A stretch of 59,404 nucleotides of DNA, from positions 1-59,404 of the forward strand of contig NZ_FOQG01000021.1 in assembly GCF_900113685.1 (NCBI RefSeq), in the 5' to 3' direction. Position numbers and translations under genes: made by a program. Origin of the DNA: Nocardioides psychrotolerans. Its GTDB lineage: Bacteria; Actinomycetota; Actinomycetes; Propionibacteriales; Nocardioidaceae. Shown piece after piece: positions 22,938 to 31,439 of the stretch (position 1 is its first letter; each line of letters starts with the position of its first letter). The notes under the pieces were generated by a model. It did not search any database. It was not told where the DNA came from and saw only the letters and a list, made by a program, of their open reading frames with translations.

Positions 22938-24625
22938 ACACCTCGTCCAACCCCCGCTTGCCCATCAGGGCCGCGCGCGGCACCGAGCTGACCGCGAAGT
23001 CGTGGCAGACCGAGGCGCCGCTGCGGATGCTGATGAACAACCTCGACCCCGACAACGCCGAGCGCCCCGAGGACCTCGTCGTCTACGGCGGCACCGGCAA
23101 GGCGGCGCGGAGCTGGGAGGCCTACGACGCGCTGGTGCGCACCCTGCGCGACCTGGAGCCGGACGAGACGATGCTCGTCCAGTCGGGCAAGCCGGTCGGC
23201 GTCATGCGCACCCACGAGTGGGCGCCGCGGGTGCTGATCGCCAACTCCAACCTGGTGGGCGACTGGGCCAACTGGGAGGAGTTCCGGCGGCTGGAGGACC
23301 TCGGGCTGACGATGTACGGCCAGATGACGGCCGGCTCGTGGATCTACATCGGCACCCAGGGGATCCTGCAGGGGACCTTCGAGACCTTCGCGGCCGTGGC
23401 CGACAAGCTCGCGGCCTCCGGCCGGTATGAGCACAGCGGTGGCACCCTCGCCGGCACGATCACCGTCACCGCCGGGCTCGGCGGCATGGGTGGGGCGCAG
23501 CCGCTCGCCGTCACGATGAACGACGGCGTGGTGATCTGCATCGAGTGCGACGAGGGGCGCATCCAGCGGCGGATCGACCACCGCTACCTCGACGTCAAGG
23601 CCGCGTCGTTGTCCGAAGCGGTGTCGATGGCCGTGGCTGCGCGGGACGCGAGGACACCGTTGTCGATCGGTGTGCTCGGCAACGCCGCCCTGATGTTGCC
23701 CGAGCTGCTGGAGTCGGGTGCTCCGATCGACATCGTCACGGACCAGACGTCGGCGCACGACCCGCTCTACTACCTGCCGGCCGGCACGTCGTACGACGAC
23801 TGGGCGCGCGAGCGGGAGGCCGACCCGGTCGACTTCACGAGACGTGCGCAGGCGTCGATGGCCACCCACGTCCGCGCGATGGTCGACTTCCAGGACCGTG
23901 GGGCCGAGGTGTTCGACTATGGCAACTCGATCCGCGACGAGGCGCGAAAGGGCGGCTACGACCGGGCCTTCGACTTCCCCGGCTTCGTGCCGGCCTACAT
24001 CCGCCCGTTGTTCTGCGAGGGCAAGGGCCCCTTCCGATGGGCCGCGCTCTCCGGCGACCCGGCCGACATCGCCGCCACCGACCAGGCGATCCTCGAGCTC
24101 TTCCCGGACAACGTGCGGCTGCACAAGTGGATCACCATGGCGCAGGAGAAGGTGCAGTTCCAGGGGTTGCCGGCGCGCATCTGCTGGCTGGGCTACGGCG
24201 AGCGGCACCTCGCCGGCCTGAAGTTCAACGAGATGGTCGCCTCCGGTGAGCTGAAGGCGCCGATCGTGATCGGCCGCGACCACCTCGACTGCGGCTCGGT
24301 CGCCTCGCCCTACCGCGAGACCGAGGCGATGCTCGACGGCTCCGACGCGATCGCCGACTGGGCGCTGCTCAACGCGCTGGTCAACACCGCCTCCGGCGCC
24401 ACCTGGGTCTCGATCCACCACGGCGGCGGGGTCGGCATGGGTCGCTCCATCCACGCCGGCCAGGTGTGCGTCGCCGACGGCACCGCGCTGGCGGCGGAGA
24501 AGATCGAGCGGGTCCTCACCAACGACCCCGGCATGGGCGTCATCCGACACGTCGACGCGGGCTACGACAGTGCCTCCCGCGTCGCTGCCGAGCGGGGTGT
24601 GCGGGTGCCGATGACGGAGGGGTGA
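22934..24625 (+). CDS. hutU: Urocanate hydratase (urocanase)
   Basis: Hydrates urocanate to 4-imidazolone-5-propionate using tightly bound NAD+. The protein has 563 residues, within the family range. Typical segments are LRMLMNNLDPDNAERPEDLVVYGGTGKAARSW at the start, PHEW-like THEWAPRVLIANSNLVGDWANW and GQMTAGSWIYIGTQGILQGT. GRDHLDCGSVASPYRETEAM and WVSIHHGGGVGMGRSIHAG follow near the end. The GTG at 22934 overlaps the hutH stop, so the two are translationally coupled. The next steps of the pathway (hutI, hutF) are encoded about 11-13 kb downstream rather than here. A palindromic repeat follows within ten bases of the stop. Confidence 0.97.
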   Translation: MNTSSNPRLPIRAARGTELTAKSWQTEAPLRMLMNNLDPDNAERPEDLVVYGGTGKAARSWEAYDALVRTLRDLEPDETMLVQSGKPVGVMRTHEWAPRVLIANSNLVGDWANWEEFRRLEDLGLTMYGQMTAGSWIYIGTQGILQGTFETFAAVADKLAASGRYEHSGGTLAGTITVTAGLGGMGGAQPLAVTMNDGVVICIECDEGRIQRRIDHRYLDVKAASLSEAVSMAVAARDARTPLSIGVLGNAALMLPELLESGAPIDIVTDQTSAHDPLYYLPAGTSYDDWAREREADPVDFTRRAQASMATHVRAMVDFQDRGAEVFDYGNSIRDEARKGGYDRAFDFPGFVPAYIRPLFCEGKGPFRWAALSGDPADIAATDQAILELFPDNVRLHKWITMAQEKVQFQGLPARICWLGYGERHLAGLKFNEMVASGELKAPIVIGRDHLDCGSVASPYRETEAMLDGSDAIADWALLNALVNTASGATWVSIHHGGGVGMGRSIHAGQVCVADGTALAAEKIERVLTNDPGMGVIRHVDAGYDSASRVAAERGVRVPMTEG

Positions 24626-24633
24626 CGCCGGCC

Positions 24634-24700
24634 CGGAAAGTCCGTGACGTTTTCGACCCTCGCCGGGGCCTGGAGGGGCTAGAACGTCTCGGACTTTCCG
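24634..24700. repeat. Palindromic repeat element, copy 1
   Basis: An imperfect palindrome of about 67 bases. The left arm contains AGTCCGTGACGTTTTCGACCC and the right arm GGGGCTAGAACGTCTCGGACT, with a GC-rich centre. It begins nine bases after hutU and could act as a terminator. A closely related copy lies at 25869-25933, on the other side of the AbiEi/DUF559-type gene. Confidence 0.85.
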
Positions 24701-24789
24701 GACAGAGGTCCAGCCTCGGCCCAGGTCTCATCCACAGGCTCGGCTGATGCGGGACCTGTCCACAGGTCCAGTGGAGGCTGGGTTGGTGG

Positions 24790-25863
24790 ATGGCTGCGCG
24801 AGGCATCGATCTCGCCATGTCGACGACGCGCTGGGACCCGGTGTGCACGAGGCCCGAGGGCCTGGTGGCGCCATCGCGCGTCGACCGCACGGGCAAGGCT
24901 GGCCCTACGTGGCGTGCGGCCAGAGGTCCTGGCTGGCGCTCGGTCGCGCCGGGGCTCTATGTCCCGAGCGCCGTCGAACCGTTGGTCGAGCAGCGCATCG
25001 TGGAGCAAGCCGGCCGGCTGAGCCCCGGTGGTCGGTCCGGTTGTGTCACAGCGTGGGCGGCACTGCGGTGGCGCGGCGCGGCCTTCTTCGACGGGTTGGC
25101 CCCAGGTGGTGAGGTCGAGCTGCCGGTGCCGTTGTCACTCGGAGGAGCTGGGGCCCAGCTACGTCCGGCGCCCGGATGTGCGCTAGAACGGGTGCAGTTG
25201 GCTCCTGCCGAGCGCGAGGTGGTGGCGGGGCTCCCGTTGACGACCACGCAACGTGCGCTGTTCGACGAGGTACGCCGGCGAGGCTCCCTGTGGTCGGCCG
25301 TCGAGGCGATCGACATGGCGGCGGCAGCCGGGCTCATCTCGGCCTGGGTGTTCGCGATCTACATCGGCACGATGAACTCGCGCAACGGCGTCCCGCTCGC
25401 GCGTCACGCCGTGTCACTGGCGGTGGACGAGAGTCGCTCGCCACGCGAGACCTGGTTCCGTCTCGTGTGGACCCTCCAGGCCGGACTCCCTGAGCCGCTC
25501 GTCAACGAGCCGGTCTACGACCACGAAGGGAGGCTCATCGGCATCCCGGATCTCCTGGACCCGGTCGCCGGTCTAGTCGGCGAGTACGACGGAGCGCACC
25601 ACAAGAGCGTCGAGCAGCACCGCCGCGACGTACGCCGTGAGGAGGACTTCCGTGACCACGGACTGGAGTACGTCACCGTGGTGCGCGGAGACTCACGCAA
25701 CGTGGCAGCGGCGCGGGTGCGCGCAGCCCGCGGGCGGGCGAAGTTCCTCCCGAGAGAGTCGTGCGCGTGGACCCTGGAGCGACCCGCCTGGGACCCGCGG
25801 CCCGAGACCCTGGACGAACGCCTCGGACGTCTCGGGCTGGTCTCGGCGCTGACTCGTTCCTGA
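24790..25863 (+). CDS. AbiEi-type/DUF559 nuclease-fold protein (second copy of this class)
   Basis: A 357-residue protein without membrane or export signals. The middle part contains LTTTQRALFDEVRRRGSLWSAVEAIDMA, a typical block of AbiEi-antitoxin-like actinobacterial proteins. The C-terminal part has ETWFRLVWTLQAGLPEPLVN, then GRLIGIPDLLDPVAGLVGEYDGAHHKSVEQH, matching a Vsr/DUF559 endonuclease-like core (Asp...Glu-x-Asp-Gly...His). The gene belongs to the same broad class as 11512-12453 but is clearly diverged from it. It is an isolated gene bracketed by two copies of a palindromic repeat. There is no obvious toxin partner. Start ATG at 24790; a second in-frame ATG at 24817 is possible. Confidence 0.78.
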   Translation: MAARGIDLAMSTTRWDPVCTRPEGLVAPSRVDRTGKAGPTWRAARGPGWRSVAPGLYVPSAVEPLVEQRIVEQAGRLSPGGRSGCVTAWAALRWRGAAFFDGLAPGGEVELPVPLSLGGAGAQLRPAPGCALERVQLAPAEREVVAGLPLTTTQRALFDEVRRRGSLWSAVEAIDMAAAAGLISAWVFAIYIGTMNSRNGVPLARHAVSLAVDESRSPRETWFRLVWTLQAGLPEPLVNEPVYDHEGRLIGIPDLLDPVAGLVGEYDGAHHKSVEQHRRDVRREEDFRDHGLEYVTVVRGDSRNVAAARVRAARGRAKFLPRESCAWTLERPAWDPRPETLDERLGRLGLVSALTRS

Positions 25864-25868
25864 CCTCG

Positions 25869-25933
25869 GGATAGTCCGTGACGTATTCGACCCTGGCCGG
25901 GGCCACGAGGGGCTAAAACGTCACGGACTTTCC
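25869..25933. repeat. Palindromic repeat element, copy 2
   Basis: An imperfect palindrome with arms AGTCCGTGACGTATTCGACCC and GGGGCTAAAACGTCACGGACT around the inner palindrome TGGCCGGGGCCA. It starts six bases after the stop of the AbiEi/DUF559-type gene. It is the same element as copy 1 at 24634-24700, in the same orientation. Each copy is placed like a transcription terminator. Confidence 0.85.
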
Positions 25934-25991
25934 GGCCGGGCAGCCTCCTCCACGTCCGGACGCGTTCATCATTGCGTGCGAGAGTAAAGCC

Positions 25992-27008
25992 GTGACGAAC
26001 CAGCCGGCTCGGTCCCGGGCCACCCTCACCGACATCAGCTCCCGGGCGTGGGAGCACCCCGCCGACCAGGGGGCACTGGTCGCGCTGCGCAGGCTCAAGG
26101 GCTTCGACACGGTGCTGAAGGCGGTGGCGGGGCTCTTCAACGAACGGGCGTTCCGGCTGGTCTTCCTCGGTTCGGCCGTGCGGGTCGACGAGCGCCAGTT
26201 CCCCGCGCTGCACCGCATGCTCGGCGACGCCGGGCGGGTGCTCGACGTCGCCGAGCTCCCGGAGCTGTACGTCGCCGCCAACCCGGTCCTCAACGCCATG
26301 ACGATCGGCATGAACAAGCCGTTCATCGTCCTCAACTCCGGGCTCGTCGACCTCCTCGACGACGACGAGCTCCGCTTCGTGATCGGCCACGAGCTCGGTC
26401 ACGCGGTGAGCGGGCACGCGGTCTACCAGACGTTGCTCCAGCGGCTGCTCGTGCTCAGCGGCGTCCTCGCCAGCCTGCCCCTCGGCGGGCTCGGGCTCCG
26501 GGCGATCGTGGCGGCGCTCTACGAGTGGTCGCGCAAGGCCGAGCTGTCGGCCGACCGGGCCGGGCTGTTGGCGATCCAGGACACGGCGACCGCCTTCCGC
26601 GTGCACATGCAGCTCGCCAGCGGTGGTCACCTCGACCAGCTCGACACCACGTCGTTTTTCGCGCAGGGCCAGGAGTACCTCGACGCCAGCGACCTGCGCG
26701 ACTCGGTCCTCAAGCTCCTGCTCATCGAGAACCGCACCCACCCCTTCGCGGTCGTCCGCGCCGCGGAGCTGCGTCGCTGGGTCGACTCCGGGGAGTACAC
26801 CCGTTTCGTCGCGGGCGGCTACCCGCGCCGCTCGGACGACGACACCGCCAACGTCACCGACGCTGCCAAGGCAGCTGCGGCCAGCTATGCCGAGACGTTC
26901 CAGCAGTCGCAGGATGCGCTCGGCAAGCTCGTCCACGACGTCGCCGGGGTCGCCGGGAGCGTCAAGCTGTGGCTCGACGAGAAGCTGCGCCGCGACGACA
27001 CGCCCTGA
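25992..27008 (+). CDS. M48-family zinc metallopeptidase
   Basis: A 338-residue protease of the M48 (Ste24/HtpX) family. The zinc motif HELGH is at His133-His137, with GHAVY after it. The third ligand is probably the glutamate in KAELSADRAGLL (about residue 184). The stretch MTIGMNKPFIVLNSGLVDLL before the motif is typical. One hydrophobic segment after the motif (LLQRLLVLSGVLASLPLGGLGLRAIV) may associate with the membrane. The rest is hydrophilic, and the C-terminal 70 residues are likely helical. GTG at 25992 gives the best start. It is a single gene ending at a bidirectional terminator. Confidence 0.9.
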   Translation: MTNQPARSRATLTDISSRAWEHPADQGALVALRRLKGFDTVLKAVAGLFNERAFRLVFLGSAVRVDERQFPALHRMLGDAGRVLDVAELPELYVAANPVLNAMTIGMNKPFIVLNSGLVDLLDDDELRFVIGHELGHAVSGHAVYQTLLQRLLVLSGVLASLPLGGLGLRAIVAALYEWSRKAELSADRAGLLAIQDTATAFRVHMQLASGGHLDQLDTTSFFAQGQEYLDASDLRDSVLKLLLIENRTHPFAVVRAAELRRWVDSGEYTRFVAGGYPRRSDDDTANVTDAAKAAAASYAETFQQSQDALGKLVHDVAGVAGSVKLWLDEKLRRDDTP

Positions 27009-27129
27009 CCGAGGTGCCCTGGCCGGCGCCGGGGTCACGCCGACCCGGCTCGTCGAGGCACGAGCCACGAACCTGCGGTCGTTGCGGAGGCGAGAAGACG
27101 TTGAAGAGCTCGGTGTCCGGAGACACGAC

Positions 27130-27158
27130 AGGACCCCCGACCGATGGCCGGGGGTCCT
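27130..27158. terminator. Bidirectional terminator hairpin
   Basis: AGGACCCCCG and CGGGGGTCCT form a perfect 10-bp stem around a nine-base loop. It lies between the convergent M48 gene (ending 27008) and the small membrane protein gene (ending 27185), so it can serve both. Confidence 0.85.
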
Positions 27159-27184
27159 GGGTTCGTGCGGGTCGTGCGGGTGCG

Positions 27185-27328
27185 TCAATAGACGCGTCGA
27201 CGGGTGCCGCCGACCGGGACGAGGTTGAGGATCAGTCCGACGACGAGCAGGATCGCGCCGATCGTCGTGAGGATCGGGATGTTTGCGATCAGGCCGATGA
27301 TCAGCAGGATCAGTCCGAGTACCACCAT
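27185..27328 (-). CDS. Small two-helix membrane protein (DUF6131-like)
   Basis: A 47-residue protein consisting of two hydrophobic helices, VVLGLILLIIGLIANI and ILTTIGAILLVVGLILNLV, with a polar GGTRRRVY end. It resembles the tiny DUF6131-type proteins common in actinobacteria, whose role is unknown. An AAGGA element 11 bases before the ATG at 27328 favours that start. A start at 27340, adding MVIP, sits directly against the purine tract and is less likely. Confidence 0.75.
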   Translation of the reverse strand: MVVLGLILLIIGLIANIPILTTIGAILLVVGLILNLVPVGGTRRRVY

Positions 27329-27483
27329 GGGGATAACCATCCTTTCAAGATGTTCGTCGACAACCCTGACGCGTGCAGCGCGCCCTGGAACCACCCCACG
27401 GGGTGGTTTGACGCCCGGACTCCGGGACAAGGCTCGCGAGACGTCCGCTCATCGGACGTCCGGGCACCTGAGAGACTTCCGCC

Positions 27484-28344
27484 ATGAGCACACGTGGACT
27501 CGTCCTGGGCGGCGGCGGCATCACGGGGATCGCCTGGGAGACCGGGCTCCTCACCGGCCTGGCGGAGGCGGGCGTCGACCTCACCACCGCTGACCGGGTC
27601 ATCGGCACGTCGGCCGGCTCGATCGTCGGCTCGCAGATCACCAGCGACACCCCGCTCGCCGAGCTCTACCGTCGCCAGCTCCTCCCGCCCGGTCACCCCG
27701 ACGGCCCCACGGAGACGGCGCTGGCCTCGATCGGCCCCCGGGTCCTCGTCACCTTCGGCTTCGCGATCCTGCGCTCCCGCGATGACGTCGAGGCGTTGGG
27801 CCGGCGCCTGGGCGGCTGGGCTGTCCGGGCGAGCGCGAGGGGGAGGACGCCGAGCATCGCCGAGCGCTACGACCAGGTCCGTCAGAGGCTCACCACGACC
27901 GCGTGGCCCGACCGTGACCTGGTCATCACCGCCGTCGACGTCGAGACCGGCACCCTGGTCGCCTTCAAGCCCGGGCACGACGTGTCGCTGGAGGACGCCG
28001 TCAACGCCAGCTGCGCCGTGCCCTGCGTCTACCCGCCGATCCCGATCAACGGCAGGACCTACGTCGACGGCGGCATCCGCTCGGGCTCCAACTCCGACCT
28101 GGCTGCCGGCTGCGACCCGGTCGTGGCGCTCACCCCCTCGGACCGCTCGATCGGTCCGCTCCGCACCGCGTCGGTCCAGCTCGCCGAGCTCGGCGTCCGC
28201 CACCTGGTGATCACGCCCGACGAGGGCTCGCTGGCCGCCATCGGCAAGAACGTCCTCGACCCCGCGTCCCGCCCCGCCTCCGCCCGCGCCGGCCACGCCC
28301 AGGCGGCGTCCTGCGCCGAGCGGGTGCGGGAGATCTGGGGCTGA
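27484..28344 (+). CDS. Patatin-like phospholipase
   Basis: A 286-residue patatin-fold lipid acyl hydrolase. The oxyanion-hole motif GGGG is in GLVLGGGGITGIAWETG (residues 5-21). The nucleophile serine is in GTSAGS (about residue 44), and the catalytic aspartate in YVDGGIRSGSN (about residue 190). The NASCAVPCVYPPIPINGR segment before the DGG motif is typical. No signal peptide is present, so it should act in the cytoplasm or on the inner membrane face. It sits four bases before the MmcQ/YjbR gene, so the two are likely one operon. Confidence 0.92.
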   Translation: MSTRGLVLGGGGITGIAWETGLLTGLAEAGVDLTTADRVIGTSAGSIVGSQITSDTPLAELYRRQLLPPGHPDGPTETALASIGPRVLVTFGFAILRSRDDVEALGRRLGGWAVRASARGRTPSIAERYDQVRQRLTTTAWPDRDLVITAVDVETGTLVAFKPGHDVSLEDAVNASCAVPCVYPPIPINGRTYVDGGIRSGSNSDLAAGCDPVVALTPSDRSIGPLRTASVQLAELGVRHLVITPDEGSLAAIGKNVLDPASRPASARAGHAQAASCAERVREIWG

Positions 28345-28347
28345 GGC

Positions 28348-28740
28348 GTGCCGCACCCCCAGATGTTCCACGACGACGACCCGGCTCTCACCCGGGTCCG
28401 CGACCTCGCGCTCGCCCTGCCGGGCGCACAGGAGAAGGTCTCGCACGGGCGCCCCGCGTTCTTCACCACCAAGGTCTTCGCCTACTACGGCGGCTCGCAC
28501 AAGGTCGACGGCGACTGGCGTCAGCACCCGCAGGCGGTCATGGTCCTGCTCGACGAGGACGAGCGCTCCGCCCTGCTCGAGGAACCGCGGTCCTTCGTGC
28601 CGGCCTACCTCGGTCCGAGCGGCTGGCTCGGCATCAACCTGCCCGCTCCCGGCGCCGAGGGATGGGCCGAGGTCGCCGAGTTGCTCGACGCCTCGTTCCG
28701 TCGTACGGCGCCCGCGCGACTGGTCAGGGAGCTGGAGTGA
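28348..28740 (+). CDS. MmcQ/YjbR-family protein
   Basis: A 130-residue protein of the MmcQ/YjbR family (DNA-binding-like fold, function unsettled). Family features are LALALPGAQEKVSHGRPAFF near the start, KVFAYYGG, and FVPAYLGPSGWLGINL in the C-terminal half. The start is GTG at 28348, three bases after the patatin stop. Its stop abuts the stop of the convergent lyase gene at 28741 without a single spare base. Confidence 0.9.
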   Translation: MPHPQMFHDDDPALTRVRDLALALPGAQEKVSHGRPAFFTTKVFAYYGGSHKVDGDWRQHPQAVMVLLDEDERSALLEEPRSFVPAYLGPSGWLGINLPAPGAEGWAEVAELLDASFRRTAPARLVRELE

Positions 28741-29613
28741 TCAGCCCAGCGCCTCGATCGCCTCGTGGATCGCCAGCGTGCGCCGGGCCGACTCGACGTG
28801 GAGGTTCTCCACCATCTTGTTGTTGTAGGTGACGACCCCGGAGCCCGAGCCTGCCTCCCACGCCTCGAGGATGCCGCGGGCGTCGTCGACGGCCCTCTCG
28901 GACGGGGCGAACTGCTCGTTGGCCGGGCCGACCTGGCCGGGGTGGATCAGCGTCTTGCCGTCGAAGCCCAGCTGGCGCCCCTGCTCGCACTCGGCGAGGA
29001 AGCCCTCGTCGTTCTTCACGTCGTTGTAGACGCCGTCGAGGATCGCGATTCCGGCGGCCCGCGCGGCCAGCAGCGAGAGCGACAGCGAGGTCAGCAGCGG
29101 GGCGCGGCCGGGCACGTGCTCGGCGTACAGCTCCTTGACCAGGTCGTTGGTGCCCATGACGAGCACGGCGAGCCGGTCGGACGCGGCGGCGAGCTCGCGC
29201 ACGTTGAAGATCGCCTCGGGCGTCTCGACCATCGCCCACAGCCGGGTGTGCTCGGGCGCGCCGGCCTTCTCCATGGCGGCGACCAGTGAGCGGACCTCCT
29301 CGGCGGTGTTGACCTTGGGCACGACGATGCCGGCCGGCCCGGCCTGGGAGGCGGCGACGATGTCGTCGTCGTGCCACGCGGTGCCGATGCCGTTGACCCG
29401 GATCGTGACCGTACGACGGCCGTAGGCGCCCGACGACGCGGCGGCCGCCGCGGACTCACGGGCGGCCGGCTTGGCGTCGGGGGCGACCGCGTCCTCGAGG
29501 TCAAGGATCAGGCCGTCGCAGGCGATCGCCTTGGCCTTCTCGAGCGCCCGCTCGTTGGAGCTGGGCATGTAGAGGACCGAGCGCAGCGGGGTGAAGGCGG
29601 TCTGCTCGGGCAT
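28741..29613 (-). CDS. HpcH/HpaI-family CoA-ester lyase (CitE-like)
   Basis: A 290-residue TIM-barrel lyase related to citrate lyase beta subunit and citramalyl-/malyl-CoA lyases. It has RSVLYMPSSNERALEKA at the N-terminus, LILDLEDAVAPDAKPAARE (acidic metal ligands), RVNGIGTAWHDDD, VVPKVNT, WAMVETPEAIFN and the C-terminal GFDGKTLIHPGQV. ATG 29613 directly starts the conserved part and overlaps the stop of the preceding lyase gene by one base. It forms a two-gene unit with a second lyase of the same superfamily. Likely substrates are C4-C5 hydroxyacyl-CoA thioesters, but these cannot be distinguished by eye. Confidence 0.88.
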   Translation of the reverse strand: MPEQTAFTPLRSVLYMPSSNERALEKAKAIACDGLILDLEDAVAPDAKPAARESAAAAASSGAYGRRTVTIRVNGIGTAWHDDDIVAASQAGPAGIVVPKVNTAEEVRSLVAAMEKAGAPEHTRLWAMVETPEAIFNVRELAAASDRLAVLVMGTNDLVKELYAEHVPGRAPLLTSLSLSLLAARAAGIAILDGVYNDVKNDEGFLAECEQGRQLGFDGKTLIHPGQVGPANEQFAPSERAVDDARGILEAWEAGSGSGVVTYNNKMVENLHVESARRTLAIHEAIEALG

Positions 29614-30716
29614 CAGGCCACCGTCTCGATCGCGTCGTACTGCTTCTTCAGCTCCGGGTCGATCGCGGCCAGCTCCTCGGCGAGTCGCACCATCACCAGG
29701 CACTGCTTGAGCGAGGCGTCGTCCTCCATCTTGCCGTCGAGCATCACCGCGCCGGTGCCGTCACCCATGGCCGCGACGACGCGACGGGCATGCAAGATGT
29801 CGTCGACCGACGGGCTGAAGACCCTGTTGGCGATGGCGATCTGCTTGGGGTGCAGGCTCCACGTGCCGACACAGCCGAGAAGGAAGGCGTTGCGGAACTG
29901 GTCCTCGCAGGCCACCACGTCGGCGATGTCGCCGAAGGGGCCGTAGTAGGGGTAGATGCCGTGCATCGCGCAGGCGTCGACCATGCGGGCGATCGTGTAG
30001 TGCCAGAGGTCCTGCTGAAAGATCGAGCGCGGCCCCTCGATGTCGGCGGCCCCGTCCTTCACCTGCGGGTCCTGCCGCACGAGGTAGCCCGGGTGGCCGC
30101 CGCCGACCCGGGTGGTCTTCATCCGACGGTCGGCCGCGAGGTCGGCCGGGCCGAGCGAGAGGCCCTGCATGCGCGGGCTGGCGCCGCAGATCTCCTCGAC
30201 TGAGGCCACGCCGCGCGCGGTCTCGAGGATCGCGTGGATCAGGATCGGACGGTCCAGACCCGCCTTGGCCTCCAGCTGGGCAAGCAGTCGGTCGACGTAG
30301 TGGATGTCCTCGGCGCCCTGCACCTTGGGCACCATGATCACGTCGAGCTTGTCGCCGATCGCCGGCACCAGCGTGGTCAGGTCGTCGAGCACCCAGGGGC
30401 TGTCGAGGGAGTTGATCCGCGTCCACAGCTGGGTCGGACCGCTCTGCCCGCCGAGGTTGGCGGTCGACTGGGCGATCTTCACCAGCCCCTCGCGTGCGGC
30501 GACCTTGTTGTCGGCCTTCACCGCGTCCTCGAGGTTGCCGAGGAGGACGTCGACCGTGCCCACCATCGCGGGGATCTTGGCCGCCATCTTCTCGTTGCTC
30601 GGGTCGAAGAAGTGGATCGCACGGCTGGGGCGAGCCGGGACTTCCGTGAGCGGGGTGGGTGCTCCGACCGCGAGGGGGCGGAAGAAGTACTTGGCACTGC
30701 GCGAGGATCCGGTCAT
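29613..30716 (-). CDS. L-malyl-CoA/beta-methylmalyl-CoA lyase-type protein
   Basis: A 367-residue member of the HpcH/HpaI superfamily with the longer architecture of malyl-CoA/beta-methylmalyl-CoA lyases. It starts SSRSAKYFFRPLAVGAPTP. Core motifs are VLLGNLEDAVKADNK (metal and substrate site), RINSLDSPWVLDDLT, VIMVPKVQGAEDI, ILETARGVASVEEI, the loop GLSLGPADLAADR and GTWSLHPKQI. Such enzymes cleave malyl-CoA to glyoxylate and acetyl-CoA. It is the first gene of the pair with the CitE-like lyase. The pairing suggests one metabolic route, perhaps dicarboxylic or branched acyl-CoA breakdown; no other pathway gene is adjacent. Confidence 0.88.
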   Translation of the reverse strand: MTGSSRSAKYFFRPLAVGAPTPLTEVPARPSRAIHFFDPSNEKMAAKIPAMVGTVDVLLGNLEDAVKADNKVAAREGLVKIAQSTANLGGQSGPTQLWTRINSLDSPWVLDDLTTLVPAIGDKLDVIMVPKVQGAEDIHYVDRLLAQLEAKAGLDRPILIHAILETARGVASVEEICGASPRMQGLSLGPADLAADRRMKTTRVGGGHPGYLVRQDPQVKDGAADIEGPRSIFQQDLWHYTIARMVDACAMHGIYPYYGPFGDIADVVACEDQFRNAFLLGCVGTWSLHPKQIAIANRVFSPSVDDILHARRVVAAMGDGTGAVMLDGKMEDDASLKQCLVMVRLAEELAAIDPELKKQYDAIETVA

Positions 30717-30783
30717 GCGCGGAAAGTACCAGCGGCCGACGCCCGCCCGGTATGACGGATCTCTCGACCCTCAGGGCGTGGAC

Positions 30784-31341
30784 CTACCGCACGGAGCGCT
30801 GCCACCAGCGGCGCCGGGGCGCGGTTGCCTCCAACTCGTCGCGTCGGGCCCGCGCAGCGGCGGCCCGGTCGTCGCGACGCTCGCGCCAGGCAAGCACGGT
30901 CTCCTCGACCTCGCGGGGCATGGTGATCAGCGGCGGCTGGCCGTCCTGGGGTGAGTAGCGGGCGCGGATGATGCGGGCGTTGAACTCCTCGACCTCGCGG
31001 CGCACCTCGGCGTCGGTGAAGAGCGCGTCGAGCCGCGCACCGAGCTCGGCGTCGTCCTTGCGCAGCTGCAGGGAGGGCGGCAGCACGGTGATGTTCTCCC
31101 GCTCGACCAGCTTCTTGATCCACCAGTCGGGGTCGTGGTCGCGCCCGAGCCCCTCGATCGGCTTGCCGGCACCGGGCAGGTCGTCGAACTCGCCCTTGGC
31201 CATCGCGACCCGGACCTGCTGGTCGACCCAGGAGGCCTGGTGGCCGATGCGTGACTGGGCGGCCGTCCGGCCGGTGCGCCGGTCCTTGAGGGGCAGCTGG
31301 TCGACGCGCTCGACCTGGGTCGGTTCCTCGTCGTGGGTCAT
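30784..31341 (-). CDS. DUF1992 (DnaJ-homologue subfamily C-like) protein
   Basis: A 185-residue protein with the conserved DUF1992 block ASWVDQQVRVAMAKGEFDDLPGAGKPIEGLGR at about residues 34-66, followed by DPDWWIKKLVERENI. The rest is charged and helical, including REVEEFNARIIRARYSP and an Arg-rich tail. Bacterial members are uncharacterised. A short intergenic gap separates it from the MFS transporter gene on its right, with no hairpin, so read-through from that operon is possible. Confidence 0.88.
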   Translation of the reverse strand: MTHDEEPTQVERVDQLPLKDRRTGRTAAQSRIGHQASWVDQQVRVAMAKGEFDDLPGAGKPIEGLGRDHDPDWWIKKLVERENITVLPPSLQLRKDDAELGARLDALFTDAEVRREVEEFNARIIRARYSPQDGQPPLITMPREVEETVLAWRERRDDRAAAARARRDELEATAPRRRWWQRSVR

Positions 31342-31439
31342 GTCCTCACCTCCGCGCCTCCGAGTCTAGGAGAGGGGTGTGTGGGCCCTGGCTCGGCTGT
31401 TGGGCATGGACCTGATCGACATCCCGGTGCCGAGCGGCA

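Noticed and set aside
22406..24550. 714-codon reverse frame across hutH/hutU
   Set aside because: Antisense shadow; hutH and hutU have unambiguous family motifs on the forward strand.
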